The notes beneath the pieces were generated by a model. It did not search any database. It worked only from the letters and a program-made list of their open reading frames with translations, and was not told the DNA's origin. From positions 1 through 11,985 of the forward strand of contig JACQUR010000102.1 in assembly GCA_016210245.1 (NCBI GenBank): a stretch of DNA of 11,985 nucleotides, given 5' to 3'. The position numbers and the translations under genes were made by a program. The stretch is from Chloroflexota bacterium (GTDB lineage: Bacteria; Chloroflexota; UBA6077; JACQUR01). Of the stretch, positions 1-7,084 are shown piece by piece. Each line of letters opens with the position of its first letter. The stretch's first letter is position 1.

Positions 1-28
1 GTCCGGTTTCGAGCGGTCGCGGGATGGT

Positions 29-87
29 CACCTGCCGCCCTGAAGGGCGGGCCTAACGCCCAGGCCCGCCCTTCAGGGCGGCAGGTG
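29..87. repeat. Nested inverted repeat, 26-bp perfect arms
   Basis: Bases 29-54 are the exact reverse complement of 62-87, separated by a 7-base loop. Each arm also contains its own small palindrome (CCGCCCT, two bases, AGGGCGG), so the element can fold as one long hairpin or as two short ones side by side. No T-run follows on either strand, so it is not a typical Rho-independent terminator. It looks like a REP-like or otherwise dispersed intergenic palindrome. Function is unknown. Confidence 0.85.
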
Positions 88-149
88 CGGACAACTGAAT
101 AGCCCTACCCGGCATAGGCATGCCAAGTTCTTGTGCCGCACGCGCGTAG

Positions 150-170
150 GGGCGAGCCGCTGGCTCGCCC
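150..170. repeat. Short hairpin with GCT loop
   Basis: Bases 150-158 (GGGCGAGCC) pair perfectly with 162-170 (GGCTCGCCC) around a GCT triloop. No T-tract adjoins a tight stem end in the way of a terminator. The GCT triloop and GGCTCGCC-type arm resemble the hairpin at 11770-11800 beyond the other end of the operon, which suggests a dispersed palindromic repeat type in this genome. This is inferred from two examples only. Confidence 0.7.
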
Positions 171-248
171 TCCCCCCTGCCGGGCCGACTCACTTCCACA
201 GCAACTGGTCACACCCCCGGCATGGTCCGGGATTGCACCACCCTATCA

Positions 249-326
249 CCTTGATCCGTGGATGCTGACGCGGAGCGCCTTCACCCACGGGTGAAGGCGC
301 TCCGCGTCAGCATCCACGGATCAAGG
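249..326. repeat. Near-perfect palindrome, 38-bp arms with 2-base loop
   Basis: Bases 249-286 are the exact reverse complement of 289-326, leaving only AC (287-288) between them. I checked every pair; pairing stops at 248/327. A 78-base element with no mismatches and almost no loop is much longer than a normal terminator stem and has no U-tract. It could extrude as a cruciform in DNA or form a very stable RNA hairpin if transcribed. It may be a small palindromic mobile repeat, a recombination product, or a boundary or transcription-blocking element upstream of the operon. I cannot choose among these from the sequence. Confidence 0.93.
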
Positions 327-547
327 CAGCACCCAGCCGGGTCTTCCTCCTCGGACAAAGACCCAGAGTGCGCTCGCGGCGCCACGGCACGTGCGCAGGG
401 CAGCCCGCAGCGGCCCATCGAACGGACCGGCGTGGCGCCGCGGGTCGCTGAGCAGACGATCGCGGAGGCAACTGTTCACACGCGCGGTGCCCCGTGCTGT
501 AAGAAACTGCGCCCCACTGTCATTCTTTGCATAGAAGCTGCGGTGAG

Positions 548-576
548 TTGTTCCATGCATCCTGGCGTGCTATCCT
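548..576 (+). promoter_or_regulatory. Possible sigma70-type promoter for the CRISPR operon
   Basis: TTGTTC (548-553, three of six matches to TTGACA) and TATCCT (571-576, four of six to TATAAT) are separated by exactly 17 bases. They lie in the most AT-rich patch upstream of the first gene, and would place transcription start near 583, about 30 bases before the ATG at 615. The boxes are weak and the host's sigma preferences are unknown, so this is a candidate only. Confidence 0.3.
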
Positions 577-614
577 TGGCGCAGCGTCACGATTGCGCGC
601 ATGGTGAGAGGCGG

Positions 615-1664
615 ATGGTCACTTTGGCGCTGCTCGTCGGGACGAATCCACTGCCGAACGCGGTGGCCGCTTACTGGCTGTGCTGCCAGCCAGAAGGCGC
701 GCCCGAGCGCGTGCGACTGTACTACACCAGGCCGCGCCCCGACGTACATGGCGATCAGGGCACATCGCACGCGGCGGAGCGCCTCAAGAGCTTCCTCGAG
801 AGGCGATTCTCTGCACAGGCCGGTGGCCAGGTTCCGGTAGAACTCCGTCCACTGCCTACCCCGATTGACGCTCAGGCAGTCCGACGATCCATCGCCGACG
901 ACCTGCTCAACCAGGAGGGGAGCGCCCTCCACGTCAACTATACCGGCGGGACCAAGGCGATGGCGCGTGGTGCCTGGTTGGCGGCCGAGGATGCCGCGGG
1001 GCATGGGCACGGTGTGGTTGTCTCCTATCTGGACGATCGCCAGGGACAGCACTGCCTGCGCCTGGGCAGCCTCTACCAGAACGGCACCATCACCTGGCGC
1101 CGGACCGACGACCTGCGCTGGCAGGTAAGCCTGAACCTCTCGGAGTTGCTTGCACTCCACGGCTTCACTCGCCAGGGGCGCCCGCGGAGGCCTGACGCCA
1201 TCGGCCAGGACCACCTGCGGCGGCTCGAGGCAGCGCTTGGCCAGGTTGGTCTGGCCCCGGGGCAGCAGACCGACGGTAGGAGCCTGTTCTCATCGCCCCC
1301 GGCCGGCCTGTGCGCCAGCTTCCAACAAGCTCCTCCACAGTCCCTCGATCTCCTCGCCATCGCCGGCTACCAGGCTCTGGTCTGCCAGGTGCCAGCCGAC
1401 CAGGGCAACCGAGGCTACGACCCCACCAGGATAGGGGACGTCAAGCATGCCGCGTTCCGCGCGCTGATGCTGGCAACCCGGCTGGGCGGGGAGGAGGCTC
1501 GCGCGTGCGTGACCAGCACCCTGGACGACGACCAGGCGTCGCTGGTGCAGCAGTCCCTGACCCTGGACGATCGCGACGACGTGCGGCGGGTGACGGTGCT
1601 TGGGCGCAGCCACATGGATCAGCCGGACCTGCTGCGGCGCACCCTGGAGGAGATGCTGCGGTGA
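615..1664 (+). CDS. CARF-domain protein, DUF1887/Card1-Can2-like, shortened and lacking the nuclease E-x-K
   Basis: Predicted 349-residue soluble protein. The N-terminal CARF-like domain shows a first strand plus loop (LLVGTNPLPN, about residues 6-15) and the NYTGGTK motif (108-114), typical of DUF1887-type CARF proteins that bind cyclic oligoadenylate made by Cas10. The C-terminal part resembles the family's restriction-endonuclease-like fold: Asp245 aligns with the acidic residue of the PD-(D/E)XK site, followed by the helix ending LGGEEARACV. The expected E-x-K is replaced here by Gln258-x-Pro260, so ordinary nuclease activity is doubtful. The linker region containing FLxGGWLE in the next protein is missing here. 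I chose ATG 615, preceded by GAGAGG (606-611, tight 3-base spacing), because the CARF strand begins right after it and upstream translation is unlike the family. The stop overlaps the next start by 4 nt. Likely role: ancillary signal sensor, possibly pairing with its neighbour. Family assignment is fairly firm; activity is unknown. Confidence 0.72.
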   Translation: MVTLALLVGTNPLPNAVAAYWLCCQPEGAPERVRLYYTRPRPDVHGDQGTSHAAERLKSFLERRFSAQAGGQVPVELRPLPTPIDAQAVRRSIADDLLNQEGSALHVNYTGGTKAMARGAWLAAEDAAGHGHGVVVSYLDDRQGQHCLRLGSLYQNGTITWRRTDDLRWQVSLNLSELLALHGFTRQGRPRRPDAIGQDHLRRLEAALGQVGLAPGQQTDGRSLFSSPPAGLCASFQQAPPQSLDLLAIAGYQALVCQVPADQGNRGYDPTRIGDVKHAAFRALMLATRLGGEEARACVTSTLDDDQASLVQQSLTLDDRDDVRRVTVLGRSHMDQPDLLRRTLEEMLR

Positions 1665-3022
1665 CGGAAGTGCTCATCCTGCTCCAGGGAGGGAATCCGG
1701 TCCCCAACTGGGCTGTGGCCGCCTTTCTGCTGGAGCAGGGCCCGCAGTTCGGGTTGGCTTGCCCCGATGCCGTGGTGATCCTGAAGACGCGGGAGCAAGC
1801 CGACCCCGCGGCCGGGTTGAAGGATGCGCTCGGGCAGCAGCGTACCGCCAGGGTTCTGGTCCAGCAGGTGGTGGACGCCAACGACGGAGCCTCCGTGACC
1901 TCGGCCGTAGAGCAGGCGCTTCGTACCCTCGGAAGCGCGCCGGGAGCTCTGCCGCGGGTACACCTGAACTACACGGGCGGAACCAAGGTGATGGCAGTCC
2001 ACGCGCCGCGCGGCTGCCCCACGGCCACACTCTCGTACCTGGACGCTGCGACGCACAGGCTCTGGGTCGAGGGGCGCGAGTTCATCCCGAAGCCAGGCCG
2101 GATCCCGGCCGAGGAGGCCGGAGCCCGGGTGCGGCACGACCTGCGGCTGTACGTCCAACTCAGATTCGAGGACCTGTGGTCGCTCCACGGCGCGATGCGT
2201 GCTGACCGACGGCGGCCGCTGGCGGACGCGGTGCCGCTGGGGGATGCGACGAAGGCCATGCAAGCGGCGCTGGAGGCCGGCCAGACCCAGAGCTGGGTCG
2301 ACTGGGCAGGAGCTAACCGGGAAACTCTCAAGAGCGGCGCAGCGGACAGCCGGCCAGCCATCCCCTGGCCGCTCGACCAGCAGGCGGTGGTCGAGGCGAT
2401 CGCGCGCGACCTCCAGCAGACCGGGAGCCGATCGCTGGGATCGTCCTTCGTGCAGGATGGCCAGTGGTCCAGCCTCGACGGACGCCAGCGCCACATCCTG
2501 GCGCGCTTCCTCCTCGAAGGTGGGTGGTTGGAGCGGGTGGTCGAGCAGTGGACGGCAGCGTGGCTGGAGGACCGGCTCATGAAGGCCCGCGAGGCCGTGG
2601 GTGTCCACAAGCGCCCGGTCGTCGAACGCAACGTGAGAGTGCTGCTCGGCGTCAGTGACGCTGCCCAACTGCTGCCTGAATACGAGCAATTGTATGGCGA
2701 GGACCCGCGCACGGCCGAGATCGATGTGCTGGCGCTCGTAGGCCACCAGCTCCTGGCGATCTCCTGCACCACCGCGACCAGGGAAGTCTATCAGCGGGAG
2801 CGGGCCTTCGAGATCTGGTACCGAGCGCGACAGCTCGGGGGCGAGGAGGCGCGGGCGATGCTGGTCAGCCTGGCGAGCAGAGAACAGGTGGGTAACCTCA
2901 AGCGCGCCCTGAGCAACGACTACGGCGGCGTCGCGCAGGTGCAGATCGTGGGCAAAGACGACCTGGCCAGTCGCGAGCGGTTCTGGAAACGACTGGACGA
3001 GGCGGTGGGATGGACAGAGTGA
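1661..3022 (+). CDS. CARF-domain protein, DUF1887/Card1-Can2-like, full-length but with altered nuclease motif
   Basis: Predicted 453-residue protein starting at GTG 1661, which overlaps the previous stop (GTGA); family similarity begins immediately (VLILLQGGNPVPN). CARF features: GGNPVPN (10-16) and NYTGGTK (103-109). A middle helical region leads to FLLEGGWLE (283-291), the element that precedes the nuclease fold in DUF1887 proteins. The C-terminal domain carries EIDVLAL (353-359, with Asp355 in the active-site position) and then AISCTT (366-371), where Card1-type nucleases usually have an E-C-K strand, so Glu and Lys are replaced by small polar residues. The helix FEIWYRARQLGGEEARAM follows. 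Known family members are cOA-activated DNA/RNA nucleases; from this sequence I infer cOA binding but not cleavage. It is a paralogue of the preceding gene with about 100 more residues. It overlaps cas10 and so belongs to the same transcript. Confidence 0.78.
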   Translation: MTEVLILLQGGNPVPNWAVAAFLLEQGPQFGLACPDAVVILKTREQADPAAGLKDALGQQRTARVLVQQVVDANDGASVTSAVEQALRTLGSAPGALPRVHLNYTGGTKVMAVHAPRGCPTATLSYLDAATHRLWVEGREFIPKPGRIPAEEAGARVRHDLRLYVQLRFEDLWSLHGAMRADRRRPLADAVPLGDATKAMQAALEAGQTQSWVDWAGANRETLKSGAADSRPAIPWPLDQQAVVEAIARDLQQTGSRSLGSSFVQDGQWSSLDGRQRHILARFLLEGGWLERVVEQWTAAWLEDRLMKAREAVGVHKRPVVERNVRVLLGVSDAAQLLPEYEQLYGEDPRTAEIDVLALVGHQLLAISCTTATREVYQRERAFEIWYRARQLGGEEARAMLVSLASREQVGNLKRALSNDYGGVAQVQIVGKDDLASRERFWKRLDEAVGWTE

Positions 3023-4635
3023 TGATACCACCGAGGGATGGGCCGTGCCTGGCCCTGCTGGACTGCTCCGGCATCCAGGACTACGTCTTCGGCAGCAATC
3101 GCCTGGCCGATAACGTCGGGGCCTCCTACCTGGTGGAGGCAGCCCTGAACGCGACGCTCGAGGCGGCGCTGGTGGCGACCCTCGGCCAGGGGGCTATCGC
3201 CGCCTCCTGGCGGACAGCCACAGCGCTCGCGCTGGATCCGCGCTCGTCCGAGGGGGCCGTCCGCGCCGAGGTGCTGTACGTCGGCGGCGGCAACGCGGTG
3301 GTGCTGTTCGCCGAGGCCGGCCAGGCGCGCGCCGTGCTGGCAGACCTGGGCCGGCGGCTGCTGGAGCGCTCGCCCGGCCTGCGGGTGGCCGCCAGCCTGG
3401 TCCCCTGGGCGCCCGGTGGCCTCAAGGAGGCGCTGAAGGAGGCGCGGCGCGACCTCGGCCGACGCAAGCTGGCGGATACCCGTCGCCTCACGCCGTTCAG
3501 CCACCCGGTAGTGGAGACCTGCCGGGTGGCGGGCCTGCCCGCCGCGTGTGAGCGAGACGACTTCGGCCGGACGGTGCGCCTTTCGTCCCTGGCCGCGGCG
3601 CGGCGGGACGCGAGGGGACGCGGCGACCGGCGGCTGCGGGGCACCTTCGATCACCTGCTGGGCGAGGCCTATGACTTCCCGAGCGAGCTGGAGCAACTCG
3701 GGCAGCGCGCTGGGGAAAGCCACATCGCGGTCGTCCACGCCGACGGCGACGGCCTTGGCCTGAAGCTGCGCGAGATTATCGAGGCCGCGCAGGATGACCA
3801 GGAGGTGGCGGCCGGCGCGCGCGCCTTCGCCCTGCGGGTGGAAGGCGGAGCCAGCCGCGCCCTGCAGCGGCTGGTGGAAACGCTGCTCGCGCGTCTGCAC
3901 GGCCTGGAGGAGCACTCGGGCATCGAGGCCCGCTTCAGCTCGGCCGGCACGCTGCGCCTGTTGCCCATGCGCCCGATCGTCTACGGCGGCGACGACGTGA
4001 CCTTCGTGTGCGACGGGCGGCTGGGCATCCAGCTCGCGGCGCTCTTCCTGGAGGACTTCGCCGAGGAGACCGAGGGCCTGACAGCCTGCGCTGGCGTGGC
4101 CATCGTCGGCAGCCATTTCCCCTTCTCGCGCGCCTACCGCCTGGCCGAGGAGCTCTGCCGCTCCGCCAAGAAGGCCAGGCGCGACCCGGGAGCGGGAGAG
4201 GGAAGCTGGCTGGACTTTCACATTACCTTCGGCGGCGTCTCCAACTCCATCGAGGCCATTCGCCAGCAGGACTATGGCGGCACCCTGCTCCGCCGCCCCT
4301 GGCGTGTGACGCCCGACCGCCAGACGACCCGCGACCTCTCCTGGCTGCTCAAGATGTTCAAGCACCTCTCGCACAGCGAGCCCTGGTCCAGGTCGCGGCT
4401 CAGGGCCCTGCGCGATGCCCTGGAGCAGGGGCCGGAGGCCAGCGCCCGGCTGCTGCGCCGACTCGAGTCGCGCCAGGCCACCCTCGGCGCGCTGGCGCAG
4501 GGTCTGCGCGGCTGGTTCGATGGCAGGGTGTCACCGCTCTACGACGTGCTGGAGGCGTTCGAGTTCCTCAGCCCGGTCCTGCGACCGGACTTCGATCGGT
4601 CTCCCGAGCTGGCCCTGGGAGGTGGCGCGCCGTGA
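3010..4635 (+). CDS. cas10: Cas10, type III large subunit, HD-less with intact GGDD
   Basis: Predicted 541-residue Cas10, short for the family because there is no N-terminal HD nuclease domain: the palm signature starts almost at once (LLDCSGIQDYVFGSNRLADN, from residue 16, then GASYLVEAA). Later come a reduced zinc-finger-like region with only two cysteines (Cys171 and Cys180), a second palm with HADGDGLG (243-250), and YGGDD (325-329), the metal-binding cyclase motif for making cyclic oligoadenylates from ATP. The C-terminal quarter (from about 435) is helical, as in Cas10 domain 4. HD-less Cas10 is a recognised trait of subtype III-D. Start: ATG 3010 has GAGG about 8 bases upstream and overlaps the previous gene by 13 nt; ATG 3022, overlapping by 1 nt, is an alternative that removes four residues. 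Expected role: crRNA-complex large subunit and signal synthase serving the two CARF proteins encoded just upstream. Confidence 0.93.
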   Translation: MDRVMIPPRDGPCLALLDCSGIQDYVFGSNRLADNVGASYLVEAALNATLEAALVATLGQGAIAASWRTATALALDPRSSEGAVRAEVLYVGGGNAVVLFAEAGQARAVLADLGRRLLERSPGLRVAASLVPWAPGGLKEALKEARRDLGRRKLADTRRLTPFSHPVVETCRVAGLPAACERDDFGRTVRLSSLAAARRDARGRGDRRLRGTFDHLLGEAYDFPSELEQLGQRAGESHIAVVHADGDGLGLKLREIIEAAQDDQEVAAGARAFALRVEGGASRALQRLVETLLARLHGLEEHSGIEARFSSAGTLRLLPMRPIVYGGDDVTFVCDGRLGIQLAALFLEDFAEETEGLTACAGVAIVGSHFPFSRAYRLAEELCRSAKKARRDPGAGEGSWLDFHITFGGVSNSIEAIRQQDYGGTLLRRPWRVTPDRQTTRDLSWLLKMFKHLSHSEPWSRSRLRALRDALEQGPEASARLLRRLESRQATLGALAQGLRGWFDGRVSPLYDVLEAFEFLSPVLRPDFDRSPELALGGGAP

Positions 4636-5396
4636 CGCTGCGGCTGTGGGTGAAGCTGGACACTGCCACCCTTCCGGGTGGCGGCGAGGGGCGGGCCGGA
4701 TCGATCGACCGCGACGTGGTGGCTGACGCGCTCGGCCTGCCGCGCCTCCCGGCGCGGCGGCTCAAGGGCCTGCTGCTGGAGGCCGCCCAGGAGGTGGACG
4801 AGCACCTGGAGCGGGACTACGGCTGGCCGGAGGCGCGGCGGCGCGAGTGGGTGGCGATCGAGGCGGTGTTCGGCCGGCCGGGCAGGCGCGCCGACGAGGT
4901 GGGCCTCCAGGTCGGCGACCTGGTGCTGGTGGACGAGGCGACGCTGCGGGAGTGGCTCCCCTGGGCCAGGCACCGCTGGGCCAGGCACCGCCATCCCGGC
5001 TCGTTCAGCCGCGAGGCGGTGCTGCGCACCTACACCGAGGAGCGCAGCCAGACGGCCATCGACTCGCAGACCGGCGCACCCCAGCAGAACACCCTGCGCC
5101 GCAGCCGCCTGCTGCGGCGCAACCTGACCTTTGTGGGCTCCGTGGCGCTACCCCGCGCTCCCCGCGCGCAGTCGCTGGCGGAGGCCGTGGCGGAGCCCCA
5201 CCACCGTACCCTGGCCCTGGCCTGCGCCGGGGTCCAGCGGCTGGGCCAGTCGCGCAATCGCGGCCTCGGGCACGTGGCCACCTGGCTGGAGCTGGGGCTT
5301 CCGGACGGAGCGGGCGGGGAGCTGCGCTGGTCCAACCTGACCGGAGAGGTCGTCCAGGCGCTGGCCGCCGAGCCGGGACTGGTGAGGACGCCATGA
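4632..5396 (+). CDS. cas7: Single-domain Cas7 (Csm3-like RAMP) of the III-D complex
   Basis: Predicted 254-residue RAMP protein starting at GTG 4632, which overlaps the cas10 stop (GTGA). The first strand is followed by SIDRDVV, with Asp26 in the position of the catalytic aspartate of Csm3/Cmr4-type Cas7, then LPARRLKGLLLEA (39-51), the usual 'PGxxLKGxLR' element in variant form. The mid-region has TAIDSQTGAPQQNTLRRSRL, the conserved 'IDxxTG' segment, and the end has the glycine-rich LGQSRNRGLGHV loop. Size and order of motifs fit a backbone subunit that binds crRNA and cuts target RNA. A perfect 15-bp tandem duplication (4962-4991) repeats WARHR at 111-120. In the fused III-D2 systems a Cas7 like this is joined to Cas5-Cas11; here it is a separate gene overlapping csx10 by 4 nt. 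Confidence 0.85.
   Translation: MTLRLWVKLDTATLPGGGEGRAGSIDRDVVADALGLPRLPARRLKGLLLEAAQEVDEHLERDYGWPEARRREWVAIEAVFGRPGRRADEVGLQVGDLVLVDEATLREWLPWARHRWARHRHPGSFSREAVLRTYTEERSQTAIDSQTGAPQQNTLRRSRLLRRNLTFVGSVALPRAPRAQSLAEAVAEPHHRTLALACAGVQRLGQSRNRGLGHVATWLELGLPDGAGGELRWSNLTGEVVQALAAEPGLVRTP
4962..4991 (+). repeat. Perfect 15-bp in-frame tandem duplication inside cas7
   Basis: TGGGCCAGGCACCGC occurs twice back to back (4962-4976 and 4977-4991) with no mismatch. It encodes WARHR-WARHR at residues 111-120 of the Cas7 protein, just before the region that normally forms the thumb/target-contacting part. The exact nucleotide identity, including the codons, suggests a recent slippage-type duplication. 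It adds two arginines and a histidine. Confidence 0.95.
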
Positions 5397-7084
5397 TGCC
5401 GATGCCGTTCGATGCCGAGGCCGCGTTCATCCTGCCCCTGGTCTTCGAGCTGGACCGCCCGGCGGTCCTGGCCTCGGCCGCGGGCAGCACCGCGCTCCAG
5501 GAAACGCTGCCCTACGTCCCGGGGGCCAGCCTGCTGGGGGCGCTGGCGCGGCGCTGGAGGCACGCCAACCCTGGGGTCGCGCCGCGCACCTCGGACCAGT
5601 TCCGCCGCCTGTTCGTCAGCGGCGCCGTGCGGTTCTTGAACGCCTACCCGGAGCATCCGGACAGCCCGGGCCGGCGGCTGCTGCCGGTCCCGCGCTCGAT
5701 GCGGCGAGTGAAGGGCACAAGCAACTTGCGCGACCTGGCCGCGGGCGAGCCGAGCGACGACGAGTCGCTGGTGGGCGCGGCCGACCGGGCCACCTTCTGC
5801 GCCCCGAGCGCGGAGCAGCTTCTCCGGGCCTCGACCCAGCTACGATTGGCCTATCACATGGCGCGCCCGGACCGCGCCCGCGGCCGCGCCACGGAGGCCC
5901 CTCAGGCCGCCGGCCAGCTCTTCACCTACGAGGCGGTGGAGGCGGGCCAGAAGTTCGTGGGAGCCGCGCTCGGCGCGCCCGAGGAGCTCGATCAGCTCCG
6001 CGACCTCCTCCAGGCCGAGGGCGAGCCGCTGCGCCTGGGCCGCTCGGCCACGGCCGAGTACGGCGGAGCGCCCCGCTTCGATGCGCCGCTGCCGGAGGCT
6101 ATCCCCTTCCGCTCCGAGCGCGTGACGACCGAGGACGGGGAGATCGAGCCCCAGCTCGAACCGGGGCGGCTGGTGCTCACCCTCACCTCACCCCTGCTGG
6201 CAGCGGACAGGTGGGGCAGCCCGACGCTCGACTTTCCGGAGGCACAGCTACAGGCGGCGCTCCGCTCAGTCGGCTGGCTGGGGGAGCTCGCGAAGCTGCG
6301 GCTGCGCGACCGGTTCCAGGCCAGCGAGCCGGTGGGGGGCTTCTCCGACCTGTGGCAGCTCCCCAGGCCCACCTGGCCGGCGATCGCCGCCGGCAGCGTG
6401 TTCGTGTTTGAGTCGGACGAGCTTGCGCCCAAGCCCGATGACGCCGGGGCCCTCGCCGCGCTGGAGTGGCACAGCCTGGGGCTCCGGACGGCTGAAGGCT
6501 TCGGTCGCTTCGTGGTCGGCCTCCACGGCGCGCGCGGCAGCGAGATCCTGTTCTCCGGTGAGTTCCCCTCGGCGGAGATCGACCGCCCGCACGGCGACGT
6601 GCCCGAGGCAGTGCAGAAGCTGGCTGCCGAGATCACGGCCGCCGAGCGGCTCGACCTGGTGCGCCAGCAGGCGGTGTTGCGCGCCCAGCGCGTCAAGGAT
6701 CTGCCCAGTGGCGCCCTGCTCGGCCGTCTGTCGGAGCTGGCGCGCCTGGCCTCCGACGCGGCCGGCTTCGGCCAGGCGGGCGCGGTCCTGGGCGCCCTGC
6801 CCCGGCCAGCCAAAGATGCGCTGCAGGGCTGCCGGATTCGCGAAGGTCCGGGCGGTCTGAACGCCACGCTGCTGGAGCACCTGCAGACGGTGCTGAACCC
6901 CGATGGGGACTGGCAGGCGACCGCGCTCAGTGGCACCGAGGCGGCCACCGAGCTCCAGGCGATCGAAGCACGGCGGCAGACCCTTGGCCTGGCGCCCCGG
7001 CCGGACGCGAAGGCGCTGCTGGGCGAGCGGCGAGTCTACCTGCTGACCCTGGTGGCCGAGCTGCGGCTGCGGCAAAGGCGGTGA
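5393..7084 (+). CDS. csx10: Csx10 (Cas5-like RAMP) with long helical C-terminal extension
   Basis: Predicted 563-residue protein. ATG 5393 is preceded by GAGG (5384-5387) and overlaps the cas7 stop (ATGA); Met2 at 5396 is also possible. Csx10 motifs in order: LPYVPGASLLGALARRW (39-55, the RAMP 'PGSxLxGAL' element), RLGRSATAEYGG (214-225, a hallmark of Csx10), and LRTAEGFGRFVV (364-375, the C-terminal glycine-rich loop). In type III-D complexes Csx10 takes the Cas5 place, capping the 5' handle of the crRNA next to Cas10. After about residue 395 some 165 residues rich in Ala, Leu, Glu, Gln and Arg follow, with no RAMP motif and apparently mostly helical. They may be a fused small subunit (Cas11), since no separate cas11 gene is present in the operon. 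Csx10 identity is confident; the Cas11 reading is inference. Confidence 0.87.
   Translation: MMPMPFDAEAAFILPLVFELDRPAVLASAAGSTALQETLPYVPGASLLGALARRWRHANPGVAPRTSDQFRRLFVSGAVRFLNAYPEHPDSPGRRLLPVPRSMRRVKGTSNLRDLAAGEPSDDESLVGAADRATFCAPSAEQLLRASTQLRLAYHMARPDRARGRATEAPQAAGQLFTYEAVEAGQKFVGAALGAPEELDQLRDLLQAEGEPLRLGRSATAEYGGAPRFDAPLPEAIPFRSERVTTEDGEIEPQLEPGRLVLTLTSPLLAADRWGSPTLDFPEAQLQAALRSVGWLGELAKLRLRDRFQASEPVGGFSDLWQLPRPTWPAIAAGSVFVFESDELAPKPDDAGALAALEWHSLGLRTAEGFGRFVVGLHGARGSEILFSGEFPSAEIDRPHGDVPEAVQKLAAEITAAERLDLVRQQAVLRAQRVKDLPSGALLGRLSELARLASDAAGFGQAGAVLGALPRPAKDALQGCRIREGPGGLNATLLEHLQTVLNPDGDWQATALSGTEAATELQAIEARRQTLGLAPRPDAKALLGERRVYLLTLVAELRLRQRR

Larger units (their letters stand above)
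1..614. other. Upstream non-coding region with several strong inverted repeats
   Basis: I see no convincing gene in this stretch. The reading frame of the first CARF gene stays open back to 258, but the translation before 615 matches nothing I recognise and its first part runs through a perfect palindrome, so it is probably chance openness in high-GC DNA. The region holds three separate hairpins (29-87, 150-170, 249-326, listed separately), then about 290 bases without clear structure. A locally more AT-rich patch around 518-576 contains the best promoter candidate. No end of an upstream gene and no tRNA is evident. Confidence 0.6.

Noticed and set aside
1..330. CRISPR array suggested by several palindromic units
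   Set aside because: The three hairpins have different sequences and sizes and no regular spacers, so they are not direct repeats of an array.
258..614. N-terminal extension of the first CARF gene to an upstream start at 258
   Set aside because: The extension would start inside the 38-bp palindrome, has no family-like sequence, and the conserved CARF strand begins right after ATG 615.
1310..1660. N-terminal extension of the second CARF gene into the preceding gene
   Set aside because: The upstream part overlaps the well-supported first CARF gene in another frame and reads as Arg/Pro/Gly-rich shadow; GTG 1661 fits the family start and the 4-nt overlap.
1619..3031. Long open frame on the minus strand (470 codons)
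   Set aside because: It lies antisense to the second CARF gene, has no recognisable domain, and is expected from high-GC codon use on the coding strand.
2920..4374. Long open frame on the minus strand (484 codons)
   Set aside because: It is antisense to cas10, whose motifs are clear; composition is that of a shadow frame.
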